Origin: Ciona intestinalis
Taxonomy: Eukaryota; Chordata; Ascidiacea; Phlebobranchia; Cionidae
Assembly: GCF_000224145.3 (NCBI RefSeq)
Contig: NC_020174.2
Coordinates: 6,493,106 to 6,557,105, forward strand
DNA: 64,000 nt
Direction of reading: 5' to 3'
Shown: positions 12,801 through 23,948 of the stretch, in pieces
Layout of the letters: each line of letters opens with the position of its first letter
How positions within the stretch are numbered: position 1 is the stretch's first letter
Translations under genes and position numbers: made by a program
Notes under the pieces: generated by a model
Database searches by the model: none
Told to the model about the DNA's origin: nothing
What the model saw: the letters and a program-made list of their open reading frames with translations, nothing else

Positions 12801-14195
12801 ATAATGAGGATTCTGAAGATATTTCCAAATACCTTATTTATATTGAGGAAGTGAATGGGAGAGACGACACTGTGTATTTTGCAAGTGATAATGCAGATAC
12901 ATTCTGTAAGTTACACCAAATGCTTGCTTAATCCTCATGAATAACTTATTTATCCTCGCATGACGGGGCAACAACAGTTGTTATAACATGGGTGTTCTGT
13001 TTCATACACCTCGTGCCTGCTTACGTGTTACCACGTATGTAACTTTGTGGGTGATTCATGTTATGTACGGCTGAAAATTTAAACAACCCATTAGTGTCCA
13101 CTGTGTTGGACAAAGCGACCAGGCTTAGTTCCATAACTGTGTCCTTCCATAGTGTATCAAGCTCACAGCAGTTCTGTGACTTCTTTATATGGATAATGCA
13201 CCAATTTCCTTTGATAGGTTCCACCAAACCAAACCAAGTTTTATGTCGGTCAAGGGTTGACGAGCACACCCCGCCCGACAGCGAATCTGCCAAGTTGCTC
13301 AACTTTCTCACCTCTGGTAAAACAAAGAGAGTTTTCAATGCAAGTCAACTTTCTATTAAATTCTTGGTAAGTATCATTAGTAAGACGGAAGTTTAATTTG
13401 TTGTTGAGAAACAAAGGTATAGTTTTAAACATTTTACCTAAAACAGGTTTTATACGTTTTAAGATCCAAGATATTCAGTTATAATTAAGTTGAATTTAAT
13501 ATATTACGGTTGCTTCTTCTACAAATAAAATAACCCGAACAAATCATTTTTACTTTTGTTATCAAACCAGTTTGTTTTTTTAGTTTTAGTCCAAAAAAAT
13601 TTCCTTTTTTATAAAAAAATTGAATTTTCAGGGCATGGGCCTTTTTCACTTCCGTGTGACATTGGCAACCGGATATTCATTCTGTTCGCTTCAAGATGAG
13701 TTTCAGGTCGGTTCACTTAAGTCAAAAAACTTTCCAATCCATAATTCCATCGCATTGTGTTTAATATTTGTATCTCATTACCAGGCTTATGTCATCAACC
13801 CTCCATTACCGTTCCCAACTGGGACCATTATTCGTCTCACTGTTTCATTCTCAATGGGAGCAGTAATGGTGGCAATCTACATGAGGCTGATATTTAAAAA
13901 ATACAACAAAGAAGATAAAAATGTGGAAAGTAATGTAAGTATCTTATCAGTATGTTGGTAATTTATTTCAGTGTTTAGACTGTGGGATCATGAATGTAAT
14001 TTACTTTACCTTCGACAATCGTGATAAAGCATTTATATCCAATTAGGCTTTACAGGCGGTTACTTCATATAATAGATAAACATATAACAGGTACAAAGTG
14101 TGAATAACCACCACAGAAGACCACGGATGTCTATTGTTACTGAGGAAGACATGAAAGCACTGAGGAGCAAATTAAGATCCAGCTTCCAAGCTTAG
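6816..14195 (+). CDS. CATSPERG: CatSper gamma-like auxiliary subunit of the sperm calcium channel
   Basis: CatSper gamma is a single-pass extracellular-domain subunit of the sperm flagellar CatSper Ca2+ channel. Exons: 6816-6983, 7043-7195, 7293-7479, 7781-7939, 8095-8237, 8276-8481, 8749-8860, 8978-9021, 9187-9309, 9523-9698, 9885-10029, 10414-10541, 10616-10707, 11041-11186, 11434-11643, 12052-12176, 12401-12503, 12728-12905, 13218-13366, 13632-13706, 13785-13934 and 14091-14195 (about 1025 aa; human about 1160). A signal peptide (MHPLWYYFTAFMC...) opens it. A large Cys-containing ectodomain follows, then a C-terminal block with FRVTLATGYSFCSL, DEFQAYV, PPLPFP and one membrane helix (TIIRLTVSFSMGAVMVAIYM), which resembles my recollection of the CATSPERG tail, and a short basic cytoplasmic end. 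Beta, delta and epsilon subunits share the architecture, so the exact paralogue is less certain than the family. Intron 12 has a GC donor. The 8237/8276 junction does not keep frame (see findings). Confidence 0.75.
7605..7715 (+). repeat. SINE tail fragments in a CATSPERG intron
   Basis: Diverged pieces of the interspersed repeat (ACATACATGGTAACCTGTAAG, then GTGGTAACTTGTAAGCGGGT) occur twice in succession, separated by a short TA repeat, in the intron after exon 3. Confidence 0.6.
11820..11945 (+). repeat. SINE fragment with tRNA-like A box
   Basis: TAGCACAGTTGGTTAGCGCG matches a polymerase III A box (TRGYNNARNNG type), followed by the common tail motif GGTTATAACGACTGTCGTT. It looks like an internally deleted copy of the SINE and lies in an intron of the CatSper gamma-like gene. 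No cloverleaf can be drawn, so it is not a tRNA gene. Confidence 0.6.
12933..13115 (-). repeat. SINE, 5'-truncated, in a CATSPERG intron
   Basis: A reverse-oriented copy of the body and tail of the SINE lies just upstream of the acceptor of the exon at 13218. It makes the surrounding frame look open on both strands, which can mislead gene finders. Confidence 0.8.
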
Positions 14196-14534
14196 ATATC
14201 TGTTTTCTTATCAGAACTATTGCTAATTATTCCAACAAAACACCCGTTAAAAATATGCTTTTTGAGTTTTTCAGTCTGTTTCGGACTTAATACACTGTGT
14301 CTGTTGGTATTTGATAGTTTCAGGTCAACCACAAACCGCTTATTATTCTGGCGGGGTCCATACTATTATTATGGCGCCACGTTATAGTATCGGCGGTGGG
14401 TATTTTATATATGCGTGGATTTGTATTGCTGGAAATTTTGACGCTGTGTTTATATTTCATTTTTTGTTAAACGTTTTGCACCGTGTATTGTTAGTATTAT
14501 TGTAAAGTTGCGAAATATTAAGTCGTAATCTAAA
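14196..14534. other. Spacer between CATSPERG-like gene and racemase-family gene
   Basis: About 340 bases with no recognisable coding or RNA gene. It holds the 3' end of the upstream gene and presumably the promoter or outron of the downstream trio. Confidence 0.5.
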
Positions 14535-15548
14535 ATGCCGAAAATTAATACGACGATACGAACTGTCGAAATGCATACTGGGGGTGGCCCGTTAAGGATT
14601 ATAGAATCTGGTTATCCAGAAATTGTGGGTGAGACAATACTTAAAAAGCGAGCTTACGTGCGCGATAATTTAGACCACTTGAGAAAGTTTCTTATGTTTG
14701 AGCCTCGTGGTCATTCTGATATGTACGGAGCTTTACCGGTCACACCAGATCATCGTGATGCAGATTGTGCTTTCTTATTCTTGCACAACGAAGGCTACAG
14801 TACTATGTGTGGGCATGCTATGATAGCCCTGGGCAGATACTGCGTTGATAAGAAGTTGGTGAACTACCAAGAACCAGAAACCAAAGTGAACATACAATGT
14901 CCATGTGGTCTTGTAGAAGTGTTTGTTAGTTGTTCTAATGGAACTTCTGACGCAGTTCGATTTTTCAGCGTTCCAGCTTTTGCCTACAAAGTTGGTTTGG
15001 ACATAAATGTTCCAGAGTATGGCAACGTTACAGTGGATATATCGTATGGTGGAGCTTACTACATCATTCTCCCAATATCATCCGTTGGCTTGGCTTTTGG
15101 TAAAACATCCATCACAGATATTAAGGTTGCTGCTAAAGCTATAAAAAAAACCTGTATGGAAAATATTAAAATTGATCATCCCGGAGACCTGGATTTAGCT
15201 TTTTTCTATGGCGTCATACTCACTGATGGGAATGACGTGAACTATTCTGTTCCTTCAGCAAATATAGTTGAGTTTGCGAACGAACAAATTGATAGATCAC
15301 CATGTGGTTCTGGTGTTACTGCTCGCATGGCTTTAATGTTCGCCAAAAACCAGATCAAACTTGGTGAAAGGAAAACTATTTCCAACTTTTTAACAAAATC
15401 ATCTTTCACTGGAGTTGTAACTAAAGTAGTTGACAGTGAAATGGGCAAAGTGGTTGTTGAGGTTTGCGGGAACGCTTACTACACAGGCACATGCTGTTTC
15501 ACTGCTGAGGAAAACGACCCACAACAACTTGGATTTCTTGTTAAATAA
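14535..15548 (+). CDS. L3HYPDH: Proline racemase / trans-3-hydroxy-L-proline dehydratase family enzyme
   Basis: A complete 337-aa single-exon gene of the PLP-independent proline racemase superfamily. Opening residues TVEMHTGGGPLRI are the conserved N-terminal strand. The first catalytic site is STMCGHAMIALGR with Cys92; the second is DRSPCGSGVTAR with Cys257. Racemases and hydroxyproline epimerases use two cysteines, one on each face of the substrate alpha carbon, whereas the human dehydratase L3HYPDH is known to carry Thr at the second site. Overall wording (SGVTARMAL) resembles L3HYPDH, but the Cys/Cys pair would permit racemase or epimerase chemistry. The symbol therefore marks the family, not a proven reaction. 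The gene lacks introns although its neighbours have many. AATAAA overlaps the stop codon (15544-15549), and the MRPS16 start codon follows only 111 bases after the stop. Confidence 0.9.
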   Translation: MPKINTTIRTVEMHTGGGPLRIIESGYPEIVGETILKKRAYVRDNLDHLRKFLMFEPRGHSDMYGALPVTPDHRDADCAFLFLHNEGYSTMCGHAMIALGRYCVDKKLVNYQEPETKVNIQCPCGLVEVFVSCSNGTSDAVRFFSVPAFAYKVGLDINVPEYGNVTVDISYGGAYYIILPISSVGLAFGKTSITDIKVAAKAIKKTCMENIKIDHPGDLDLAFFYGVILTDGNDVNYSVPSANIVEFANEQIDRSPCGSGVTARMALMFAKNQIKLGERKTISNFLTKSSFTGVVTKVVDSEMGKVVVEVCGNAYYTGTCCFTAEENDPQQLGFLVK

Positions 15549-15625
15549 ACTTATTTAGATTATTCAAACATTTTTGTATATTGCTGTAAATGTCATGCAA
15601 TGACTCTATGGTTGTAAGCCCTGAT

Positions 15626-15644
15626 ATTTCATCTTTAAAATCAG
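15626..15644 (+). promoter_or_regulatory. Candidate trans-splice acceptor before MRPS16
   Basis: A pyrimidine-containing stretch ending TTAAAATCAG stops 15 bases before the MRPS16 ATG and 96 bases after the upstream stop codon. In a tunicate this is the expected layout for spliced-leader addition to an internal operon gene. The function is inferred from position only. Confidence 0.4.
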
Positions 15645-15659
15645 GTTTAATAAGTTAAG

Positions 15660-16426
15660 ATGGTTCGGTTAAGTGTCCTTAACTTTGTGAGGAAGACGGG
15701 GCTCCAAACTCCGTATCGTGTTTCCCGATTCCGGTACGTTGCTAAGGGATCCGAGTATCTTTTCCAAGATCAACCCGATGTAAAAATTGAGCAAAAGTTT
15801 GATGGGGAGAAGATCCTGAGATCCGAGAGAACAATCCGGTTAGCTTTAAGTGGATGCACGAATCGACCTTTTTATAGAATTGTTCTAAGTCGAAAGATGG
15901 ATGGTCGGGACACTGAGGTTCGTGCAGTGCGTGTTGTGTTTTTAAATTTAACATAAATTGGTTGACGGTACTTTAGTGCTTGATTGTTTAAGCAGCTGCA
16001 GGCGTTTTAATAAGACAATTGAGGAATTAAAATTTTGTTTTTAAATAAACACAAACACAGATATATGTTTTGAAACTGTTATTACTTGCATTAGCTCGGG
16101 TTTTGCAAATCCAGTCCTGCCTTTATATAAGCTTTAGTTTAAGGTTCCAATAATTTAAAATTATTGCTTTCCAGATTGAGCAGCTCGGCAGTTTCGACCC
16201 TTTCCCCAACTTATGGAATGAAAAATTCTGTGCATTGAACTTTGAGCGCATCAAACATCATCTTGCACTCGGTGCTTATGTTGGAAAACCTGTTCGGAGA
16301 CTCCTAGGACTCAGTGGTTACTTACCCCTCGATCCCACGCTGCATATATTTGCTGAAGGTTTAAGAAGAAGGAGAGAGATAGAAAAACTTAAGGAAGAGA
16401 AAGAAAAAGAAGAAGAAACTGATTAA
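15660..16426 (+). CDS. MRPS16: Mitochondrial ribosomal protein S16
   Basis: bS16m is a protein of the small subunit of the mitochondrial ribosome. Two exons, 15660-15917 and 16175-16426, join in phase 0 to give 169 aa. The conserved S16 core is clear: IRLALSGCTNRPFYRIV, then across the intron EQLGSFDPFPN, LNFERIKHHLALGA and GKPVRRLLGLSGYLPL. About 55 residues precede the core; they are rich in Arg with few acidic residues at the very start (MVRLSVLNFVRKTG), fitting a mitochondrial targeting peptide. The C-terminus is a charged Lys/Glu tail (EKLKEEKEKEEE). It lies between the racemase-family gene and ALG11 on the same strand with short gaps. Confidence 0.95.
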
Positions 16427-16673
16427 TTTTTTTTTTTGATTTTTTATCAATTTTGAAATTGTACTGTTCAAACTTGTGGCAGTGGGTGTTTTAAATTAAC
16501 AATGGTTTTCAGCTGTAAATCAAGTGTTGGCCAAGTCAGTTGTGGACGCATATCAGAGAATTTGGTTTTCTGTATTTAACATGTGCTGCTAAGTTACAAA
16601 CATTATGCTCTCTTATCACTTTTCTAGATAATATTACATTTGAAGTTTAAACCAGAGGTTTTGTTACCCCAAC

Positions 16674-19600
16674 ATGATCTGTGTTTTAACAACCGGAATC
16701 GCTGTTACTTTCTGCATAATTCTACCCTGCTTGGCGTGCCTAAAGATTTTGGTTTTGAACCGAAAATGGCGACGCGGAAGCCAAAAAGTTATCGGATTTT
16801 TTCATCCTTACTGCAATGCTGGGGGTGGGGGTGAACGAGTTCTCTGGTGCGCTGTTCGTGCTATTCAAGAAAGGTAACTTTTATTTATACTTGGTTTTTG
16901 CATTCTATCTACATTATGTTTCCTTTTCGGCTGGTTTAATCGTTACAGCTATATCAAAATAGCTTCATATAGCCCGCAAGCGATAGGTTCTGGACACCGG
17001 ATCTACGTTTGTTTTCAACATATTTCAAAGTTCTTGAGAAGTGTGTACTTTCTCCATCTAATTATAAACCAATACAACCAAACTTTTTCCCTTTAATACC
17101 ATTAAAATGTCCTGAACATTCCACAGCCACCCTGGTGTTAAGTGTGTCGTGTACACCGGTGACATCACATCCACTGCCTCACAAATCCTCAACAAAGCCA
17201 GCTCCACTTTCGGGATAACATTATCGAATTCCGTTGATTTTGTTTTCCTACGAAGAAGACGCTGGGTTGAAGCAACGAGATATCCAATCCTCACCTTGCT
17301 GGGCCAAAGCATGGGATCTGTTTGGTTGGGTGTTGAAGCATTGCTTGCGTGTCCACCCGATGTTTTCTTGGACACGATGGGGTGAATTAAAATTAGAAAT
17401 CAACAAACGGTTGACTCAATGCAGTATTGGTTTTTAATCAATTTTTATTTATCATTTATTAGAAGCAAAAACCTAACTTTAGTAACGAAACTTATCAATA
17501 TTAAAAAGATAGTTCTTCTTTAATAGATTTGGTGCTTTGTTACTTATTGGTATTTAACAGTAAGTATGATAATCGGAATCCACAAACACAATATTTATGT
17601 AGTTTATACATATTATCCAACACATTGTTTTAATTTATGTTTCAGATATGCCTTTACATTGCCATTGTTTAAATACATTGGTGGATGCAGGACTGGGTGT
17701 TACGTGCATTACCCAACCATCAGCACTGATATGTTGAATGTTGTGGAATGCCAGAATGATTCCTTCAACAACAGGAAACTTATTGCACGCAGCAAGCTCC
17801 TCACAAAGTGCAAACTAATCTATTACAGGTGTTGTTGAAATACATATTGTTGTTTTGAATAAACTTGGTCGGTTAAACTTGAAACAAATGGGTTTCAAGC
17901 ATTTTTTTCGGAGACTTGTGCGACAGAACTTCTCGTTTTGCAAATGGTCCAAATTTTCTTCACCTGATTTATTTAATCCTGCAGTGAATATGGTTGTTTG
18001 TTCATGATCACTTCATATAGTTACTCTTGTCATCAACCTACAAAGTAAATATTTGTTCCTGGGAGTTGAGATCAATTGTATAAAAGCAACTACAGATACA
18101 TTTGTACAAATACAAAGTTAATACAATGTTGACAAGTTTGTTTCCCGACCAGAAAACTGCCACATGGCATTCTGAAATAATCAAAATTCAACATCCACTC
18201 ACTGTTCACTATTTTACATTGCAGGGCGTTTGCGTTCATGTATGGCGTGGCTGGAAGGTGCAGTGAAGCGGTGTTGACCAATTCCTCATGGACTCTTAAT
18301 CATATTAACCAGATATGGAAATGTCAACAAATCACATCCATAGTTTTCCCACCATGCGATATAAGTGGTTTCCTGGAGATTCCACTCACGAGGAAACCAA
18401 CGCAAGACATATTAGGGGAAAAATATGAAGGAAAACTCATCGTTTTGTCAATTGCTCAGTTCAGACCTGAAAAAAATCATTCTTTGCAGGTTTATTGTTT
18501 TTATAAATATGGGCGTGTTTGAGAATGCTTTTATAAAATTTATTAAATTCTTGAGAAAACTTTTTATATTTGATCTTAGATTCAATAAATTCAGTTCTAT
18601 AATTCATTTTATATTGAAACCTCTTTATTTTGTGCAAATCATCCTTTTCATTATTCTGTTAAATGTTGACCAGGTTGAATCTTTCCATAAATTTCTCTCC
18701 ATTTGTGAAGACCCTTCGAAACATCTTCTTCTCATGGTTGGAGGATGCAGGAACGAAGGAGATGAAAGTAATTTGTTCCCAACATCTTATGTTTACTTCA
18801 TGTTTACCGACCGAGAAAGTTTTCTAATCATGTAGATCGGTTTATGTCACATCATGTGTTAGTACTTCTTAAAGTCCTCAAAATATAGTTATAATTATAT
18901 TGGTGAAGCTAGTCGCCTCTTTTAAAATAATTCACACAACTTGTAATATGCAATATTAAATCTAAAAAATGTATAGACCCTACACTGCTAATGTGCCAAC
19001 TGCTAAGTAACTATGATTAGTTTAGATTAGTTGGCAATGCTTGTATTTACTAAGTAATGTCAGTAAAGTGTCTTGTTGTTTTGGTTACCACCCAACTCAA
19101 CTTCATTGATTCCACTATAAATATTTGTTTTAAATTACTTCAATCTTAGGCCGTGTAGCGGAACTGAAATCACTCATTTCGAAACTAAATCTTCAAGAAA
19201 AAGTGGAAATAAGAACCAATATATCATTCGGTGAATTGAAAGATCTTTTGTCGGTAGCTCATGTTGGGATACATACAATGTCAAATGAACATTTTGGAAT
19301 CGGTAGATCTTTGAAAATTTCAGATTTATTGTTTTAAAATAGCAATGTGTCAGTACGGCACTCGTTGATGTGGTTTTACATACACAGGTGTTGTAGAGTT
19401 CCAAGCAGCCGGAGTAATCGCACTCGCAAATAATTCTGGTGGGCCAAAGATGGACATAGTGAAAGTAAGAGCTTCAATTTTATAATAATTACAATCCTGT
19501 TTATTCCGCTTGGTGTTGCCTTTTTTAATTTATTTTTTTAAATGTGGTAACTTATAAACAGGCACGAGGTGTATGAAACAAAACACCCTTGTTATAACGA

Positions 19601-19863
19601 CTCACGTTTACACACAAAAGTTAATTTGAAGTTCCATTCTTTCCTGACAGGAAATCCAAGGTTGTCAAACTGGTTTTCTGGCACATGACGTGACCACATA
19701 CTCCGAAGCTCTGCGCGATATTTATTCTTTAACTGTTGAAAAACGAACGGAGATATTGGGTTCCGCTCGAGCAGCTTGCAAACGTTTCAGCGAGCAAGAA
19801 TTTAAACAACATTTTTTGGCTGCAATTTCCCCTGTTTTGGTATCACGGCCCAAAACAGAATAA
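16674..19863 (+). CDS. ALG11: ALG11, GDP-Man:Man3GlcNAc2-PP-Dol alpha-1,2-mannosyltransferase
   Basis: ALG11 adds the fourth and fifth mannoses to the dolichol-linked N-glycan precursor on the cytosolic face of the ER. Eight exons (16674-16873, 17127-17381, 17646-17828, 18225-18489, 18674-18767, 19150-19302, 19388-19464, 19651-19863) keep phase throughout and give 479 aa (human about 490). An N-terminal membrane anchor (about residues 3-28) precedes the family hallmark [17 protein letters not shown]. Later landmarks are VVYTGD, YPTIS, the donor-site region FRPEKNH and the retaining-GT4 EX7E motif in NEHFGIGVVE, then [11 protein letters not shown]. The start chosen has the membrane anchor directly after it. 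A candidate splice acceptor ends at 16627, 46 bases before the ATG, and the MRPS16 stop is 247 bases upstream. Confidence 0.95.
19545..19620 (+). repeat. SINE tail fragment in last ALG11 intron
   Basis: The stretch contains GGCACGAGGTGTATGAAACA and GTTATAACGACT, the core of the dispersed SINE tail, between the last two ALG11 exons. Confidence 0.75.
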
Positions 19864-20997
19864 GTATATTAGTGCATTGCGCGTATTATGTGGGTGAAAT
19901 TATATTTTAATACATATGACGTTTATTTATGGAATTAAATACAGTTTTGAATCTTAAATCGCCATGTATCAACTACGTGTATATAAAGTTATAACGTGTT
20001 TTCACTCTGCTGGCCTTTAGTGTGACACAACTTGTTGGAGGAAGAAAATTCAAGACATGATGACATTTCGATGGATCTGACGATTACGGATGAATATTAC
20101 ACTGTATTGTAGGTTTAGGAACCACGGTTTTATTTGAAGTTTTTTACAAGTTGTGTCGGAGAAACCGCACAGGAAGGCGAACAAGCGTTTAATTACCCAA
20201 CGTGTGGACGAGGGATGCCGGGTGACATACGGACCAAACCGAAGCTTCATTGTGGACAGCATTTAAACAATTATGTAAGGAAAAGCTAAAAAAATCGTAG
20301 TTTTAGTTCCTGCAATTGCTTCAACCCAGTGGTCACTAATGGTTTTCGAAATTGACAGCTATATAGAAAATATTCACCCACAAAGTAACATACATGGTAA
20401 CGCGTAAGCGGGCACGAGGTGTATGAAACAAACACTCGTGTTATAACGGCTGTCGTTGCCTCACCATGTGAAAATAAACAACTTCCATATCCCATTCGCT
20501 GCTATAACCTGTTGGTCTAATTTTCTAATATGTTTTAATTATGATTGAACTTGTTCACCAAGTCTATACTTGCCCGAAGCTACTATCTCATCACAGCGCC
20601 ATCTTAATTACAAACGTTTAGCTTCAAATTAAGTTGAAGTTCGTTTCAAATTCTTTATGTGAATTAGAATTGTTGTGGTTCGAGTGACAGCAGAACAAGT
20701 AGTTTTCAAAGGGGTTTACAAAGGTTTATAAGTTTGGCCGATAACTCTTTGCAAAGCTGTAACAGTCCAGGCAACATAAGCTGTCGATTCTTGTTGTAAA
20801 GGTAACTAATATAAAGCAAACCATGTATTGACTGACACCTTATATTAGTTATCTGCATACATCATATAAATATGTAGATAATTAAACATTTAAAATTGCG
20901 CTAAACTGTTCTATATGGGCGAGGTCGTACACCGAGACGCGCCATGGTATTCTATATTAGCCAAACGGTATATTTGTATCTACAGTTTACCAAAGCA
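19864..20997. other. Intergenic, contains one SINE
   Basis: No convincing coding exon. A 5'-truncated plus-strand SINE occupies about 20305-20490. A 70-aa minus-strand open frame at 20050-20262 has no recognisable features and no splice context. The segment holds the ALG11 3' end and the promoter of the galactosyltransferase-like gene. Confidence 0.5.
20305..20490 (+). repeat. SINE, 5'-truncated
   Basis: It contains the body (CAATTGCTTCAACCCAGTGG, TCACTAATGG), the CACCCACAAAGTAACATAC joint and the tail (GCGGGCACGAGGTGTATGAA, GTTATAACGGCTGTCGTTGC). The tRNA-like head is missing, as is typical of 5'-truncated retroposed copies. Confidence 0.85.
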
Positions 20998-22834
20998 ATG
21001 AACACTAATGCCAACATACGAAGATTGATCTTCCTCTTTATGTCATTATTTATGGTTTCAATCTTTTTACAAATCGTCCAATTTCAATTTTTTGAAAGGT
21101 AAGTTTGAACATCCGTGTTATAACGACCGTCGTTGTCCCGCCATGCGTCGATAAAGATAGGCCATTAAACATATAGTACCGGCAAGCGGATTATATTTTC
21201 ACTTTGGAAATATTGAGCAATATATATAAGGGTCCCGTCTCCCCCCACTCTATGTACCTTCGTATGTTAATTGTTACCGTTTGTTGTATCTTTACCAGGA
21301 TGATCAAATGTCACACCAACGTTGTAAATACGAGGAGCAACGAAGAACAAAATATTAAACCGCCCATCTTTTTAATGGAGCCAGACATACAACTCCGGAA
21401 CAAAAGTAATACCAAGTGTTTACCCGGTAGAGGTAATGAACAATATTAGTATGTATGTGTTTCAATCTCACACAGAAGTGCCGCGTGCTCCCACTCCTAC
21501 TCCTCTTTTTTCTCAATTCCTCCCACGCTAATTACTTCGATGATTTTTGTCTCCGCCGTAGTGACGTCGATGCCCAAGCATGATTTGTGTATAACAGCCA
21601 TAGCGCTGTAGTTTCGTAAACTTTGCTTGGTTTGCAAAATTACAGCAACAAAACAACAGTCGTTTCGGGTAAAACCTACTTAAGTAAAAGTTTCTAAGGT
21701 GTCGTATAATAGCTTAGATGTAACTTTATTTATTGCGCACAGAATCCTACTTCGTGCACGTCACCTTCGTTAAGTCGGCGATGGGGAATACCCTTAACCG
21801 AGACACCATACGTCAAACCTGGGGATCCGTGTCACATATTGGGCACGTCGATTTTTACACCGTGTTCGTGGTTGGTTCGTATGGAAGTGAAGCCAACTTT
21901 ACTTCGTTAGAAGACGAAAGCGAAAAACATAAAGATATTTTGCAATATAGTGGCGACGATAAATACGGGTGGGTGGGTAACGTTTAAAGTGTATACGTGG
22001 TATACTATAGGTGTCATATGCAAACTCTGGTCTTACGTTCTCATGCATGCTAGCACATAATATCCCATATTTCATAATCATATTTTAACCACGATATATG
22101 TGATTCGTGAGAATACAGGTTCATAATCATTGCTTTCTACCAACTGGTACGAAAAGATCGGATAAAAAGGTGTCCCATCTTCCCCCACCCTACTATATAA
22201 TGTAATACGTTATATGACCGCAGCGGTTTATTACAGAAACATAGCGGAGAAGACGTTAGCAGGGATGGCGTGGGCCGCTACAAACTTACATTTTAATACA
22301 AAGCCTTTACTTGGGGGTCACTTGTATGCGTCGGCTGATGATGATATGTTGATTGACGTGGACGAACTAAGGAAAAATATCTTTAATTATTATCAACATT
22401 CAGGATATCTTAGGATGAAATTGTTCCCGATAGTATGCGGGTTTAAACTGGCGGAGAAAAGTAAACCTCAGAGAACACCAGGCGCCAAATGGTACGTATC
22501 AGAAGATGTGTTTAAATGGGGGGTGTACCCACATTTTTGCCATGGCGGGTTTTATACGATGTCTATAGCCACGATGCTGGAGTTGTACAAAGCTTCGATG
22601 GAAACAAATCTCTTTCATTTTGATGACGTTTGGATAACTGGGATATTACGAAATGTAATCGGGATGCCGAATAACTATTTGGTTGCTTCGATGGGGAGTC
22701 AAATATCCGAACACTATGCGGCGTTCGAGAGCAACGAAATGAACAGAATTAACTTTCGTGAAAAATTCGAACAAAATATGTTACGAGTGACGCAACCTTA
22801 TTGTAGAAAAGCAGTCGAAACAAAAAGCCCTTGA
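20998..22834 (+). CDS. GT31 beta-1,3-galactosyltransferase-like protein
   Basis: Four exons (20998-21098, 21299-21426, 21743-21968, 22237-22834) join with matching phases to a 350-aa type II membrane protein. A short cytoplasmic N-terminus (MNTNANIRR) precedes one membrane anchor (LIFLFMSLFMVSIFLQIVQF). The luminal domain has the family order: RDTIRQTWG, an ESEKHKDIL segment, NIAEKTLAGMAWA, the metal-binding DxD element in SADDDMLIDVDEL, YPHFCHGGFYTMS, and the acidic DDVWITGIL that corresponds to the usual EDVxxG motif. Such enzymes transfer UDP-sugars to acceptor glycans in the Golgi; the sugar and acceptor here cannot be told from sequence alone. The central motif reads SADDD rather than the common KTDDD, so it is a divergent member. 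Confidence 0.85.
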
Positions 22835-23188
22835 TTTAGTAATAGTAAAGTGCACTTTACAATTACCTCGTTTTAGTATTATTTTTTAACACAATAACAA
22901 TAGAACTTATTAGTTTAAACACATTTATTTCAAGCTGATTCAGCGCGTTATAACATGTTTGTCACATGTATTAAACGCATGGCCCACCATATATACGTGT
23001 GTGTATTATAGCAGGTCGTATATACAGTCAGCTTACACTGTCAGTTGTTTTTGCACAAGTGTCGATGAGTTTCATCGAATCAAGTATGACGTAATACACA
23101 ACAAACGCGGTCGTGAGGGAAACGGTTTGAGATTTGTATAAGCATTATTTCAACATTTACGTACGTTGAAGCTTGTTGTTGCTGGGAT

Positions 23189-23750
23189 GCGTGTTGGTTC
23201 CTGCGTGTTGGTTCCTGTGTGTTGGTTCCTGCGTGTTGGTTCCTGTGTGTTGGTTCCTGTGTGTTGGTTCCTGTGTGTTGGTTCCTGTGTGTTGGTTCCT
23301 GTGTGTTGGTTCCTGCGTGTTGGTTCCTGTGTGTTGGTTCCTGTGTGTTGGTTCCTGTGTGTTGGTTCCTGTGTGTTGGTTCCTGTGTGTAGGTTCCTGT
23401 GTGTTGGTGTGTGTTGGTTCCTGCATGTTGGTTCCTGCGTGTTGGTTCCTGTGTGTTGGTTCCTGCGTGTTGGTTCCTGTGTGTTGGTTCCTGCGTGTTG
23501 GTTCCTGTGTGTTGGTTCCTGCGTGTTGGTTCCTGTGTGTTGGTTCCTGTGTGTTGGTTCCTGTGTGTTGGTTCCTGTGTGTTGGTTCCTGCGTGTTGGT
23601 TCCTGTGTGTTGGTTCCTGCGTGTTGGTTCCTGTGTGTTGGTTCCTGTGTGTTGGTTCCTGTGTGTTGGTGTGTGTTGGTTCCTGTGTGTTGGTTCCTGT
23701 ATGTTGGTTCCTGCGTGTTGGTGTGTGTTGGTTCCTGTGTGTTGGTTCAT
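23189..23750. repeat. 14-bp minisatellite, about 40 copies
   Basis: The unit GGTTCCTGTGTGTT, with a C/T variant (TGCGTG), is repeated for about 560 bases, interrupted by a few GTGTGTTG slips. Since 14 is not a multiple of three, three units make a 42-bp period that stays open in several frames on both strands, creating 150-230 codon spurious frames (VGSCVLVPVCWFLC and, reversed, NQHTGT). No codon bias or splice context supports coding. Confidence 0.95.
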
Positions 23751-23799
23751 ATATTAGGTTGTGTTATGGAGAAGCCGCTGGAACCAGAACTAGATTGGG

Positions 23800-23948
23800 T
23801 TGCCCAAGTTGTCGGTCATACAGAAAACAATCACCCACAAAGTTACATACGTGGTAAGTTGTAAGCGGACGCGAGGTGTATGAAACAGAACACCCGTGTT
23901 ATAACGATTGTCGTTGCCGCACCATGCGAGGATGAACAAGTTACATCC
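23800..23948 (+). repeat. SINE, 5'-truncated
   Basis: It runs from GTCGGTCATACAGAAAACAA through CACCCACAAAGTTACATACG and GACGCGAGGTGTATGAAACA to the ATGCGAGGATGAACAAGTTA end. It sits immediately downstream of the 14-bp minisatellite. Confidence 0.85.

Noticed and set aside
13021..13432. Minus-strand frames over a CATSPERG exon
   Set aside because: They are antisense shadows of the real exon 13218-13366 plus a reverse-oriented SINE.
20050..20262. 70-codon minus-strand frame (MLSTMKLRFGPYVTRHPS...)
   Set aside because: No recognisable motif, no partner exons and no conservation evidence available from sequence alone.
23157..23864. Several 150-230 codon frames on both strands
   Set aside because: All are translations of the 14-bp minisatellite.
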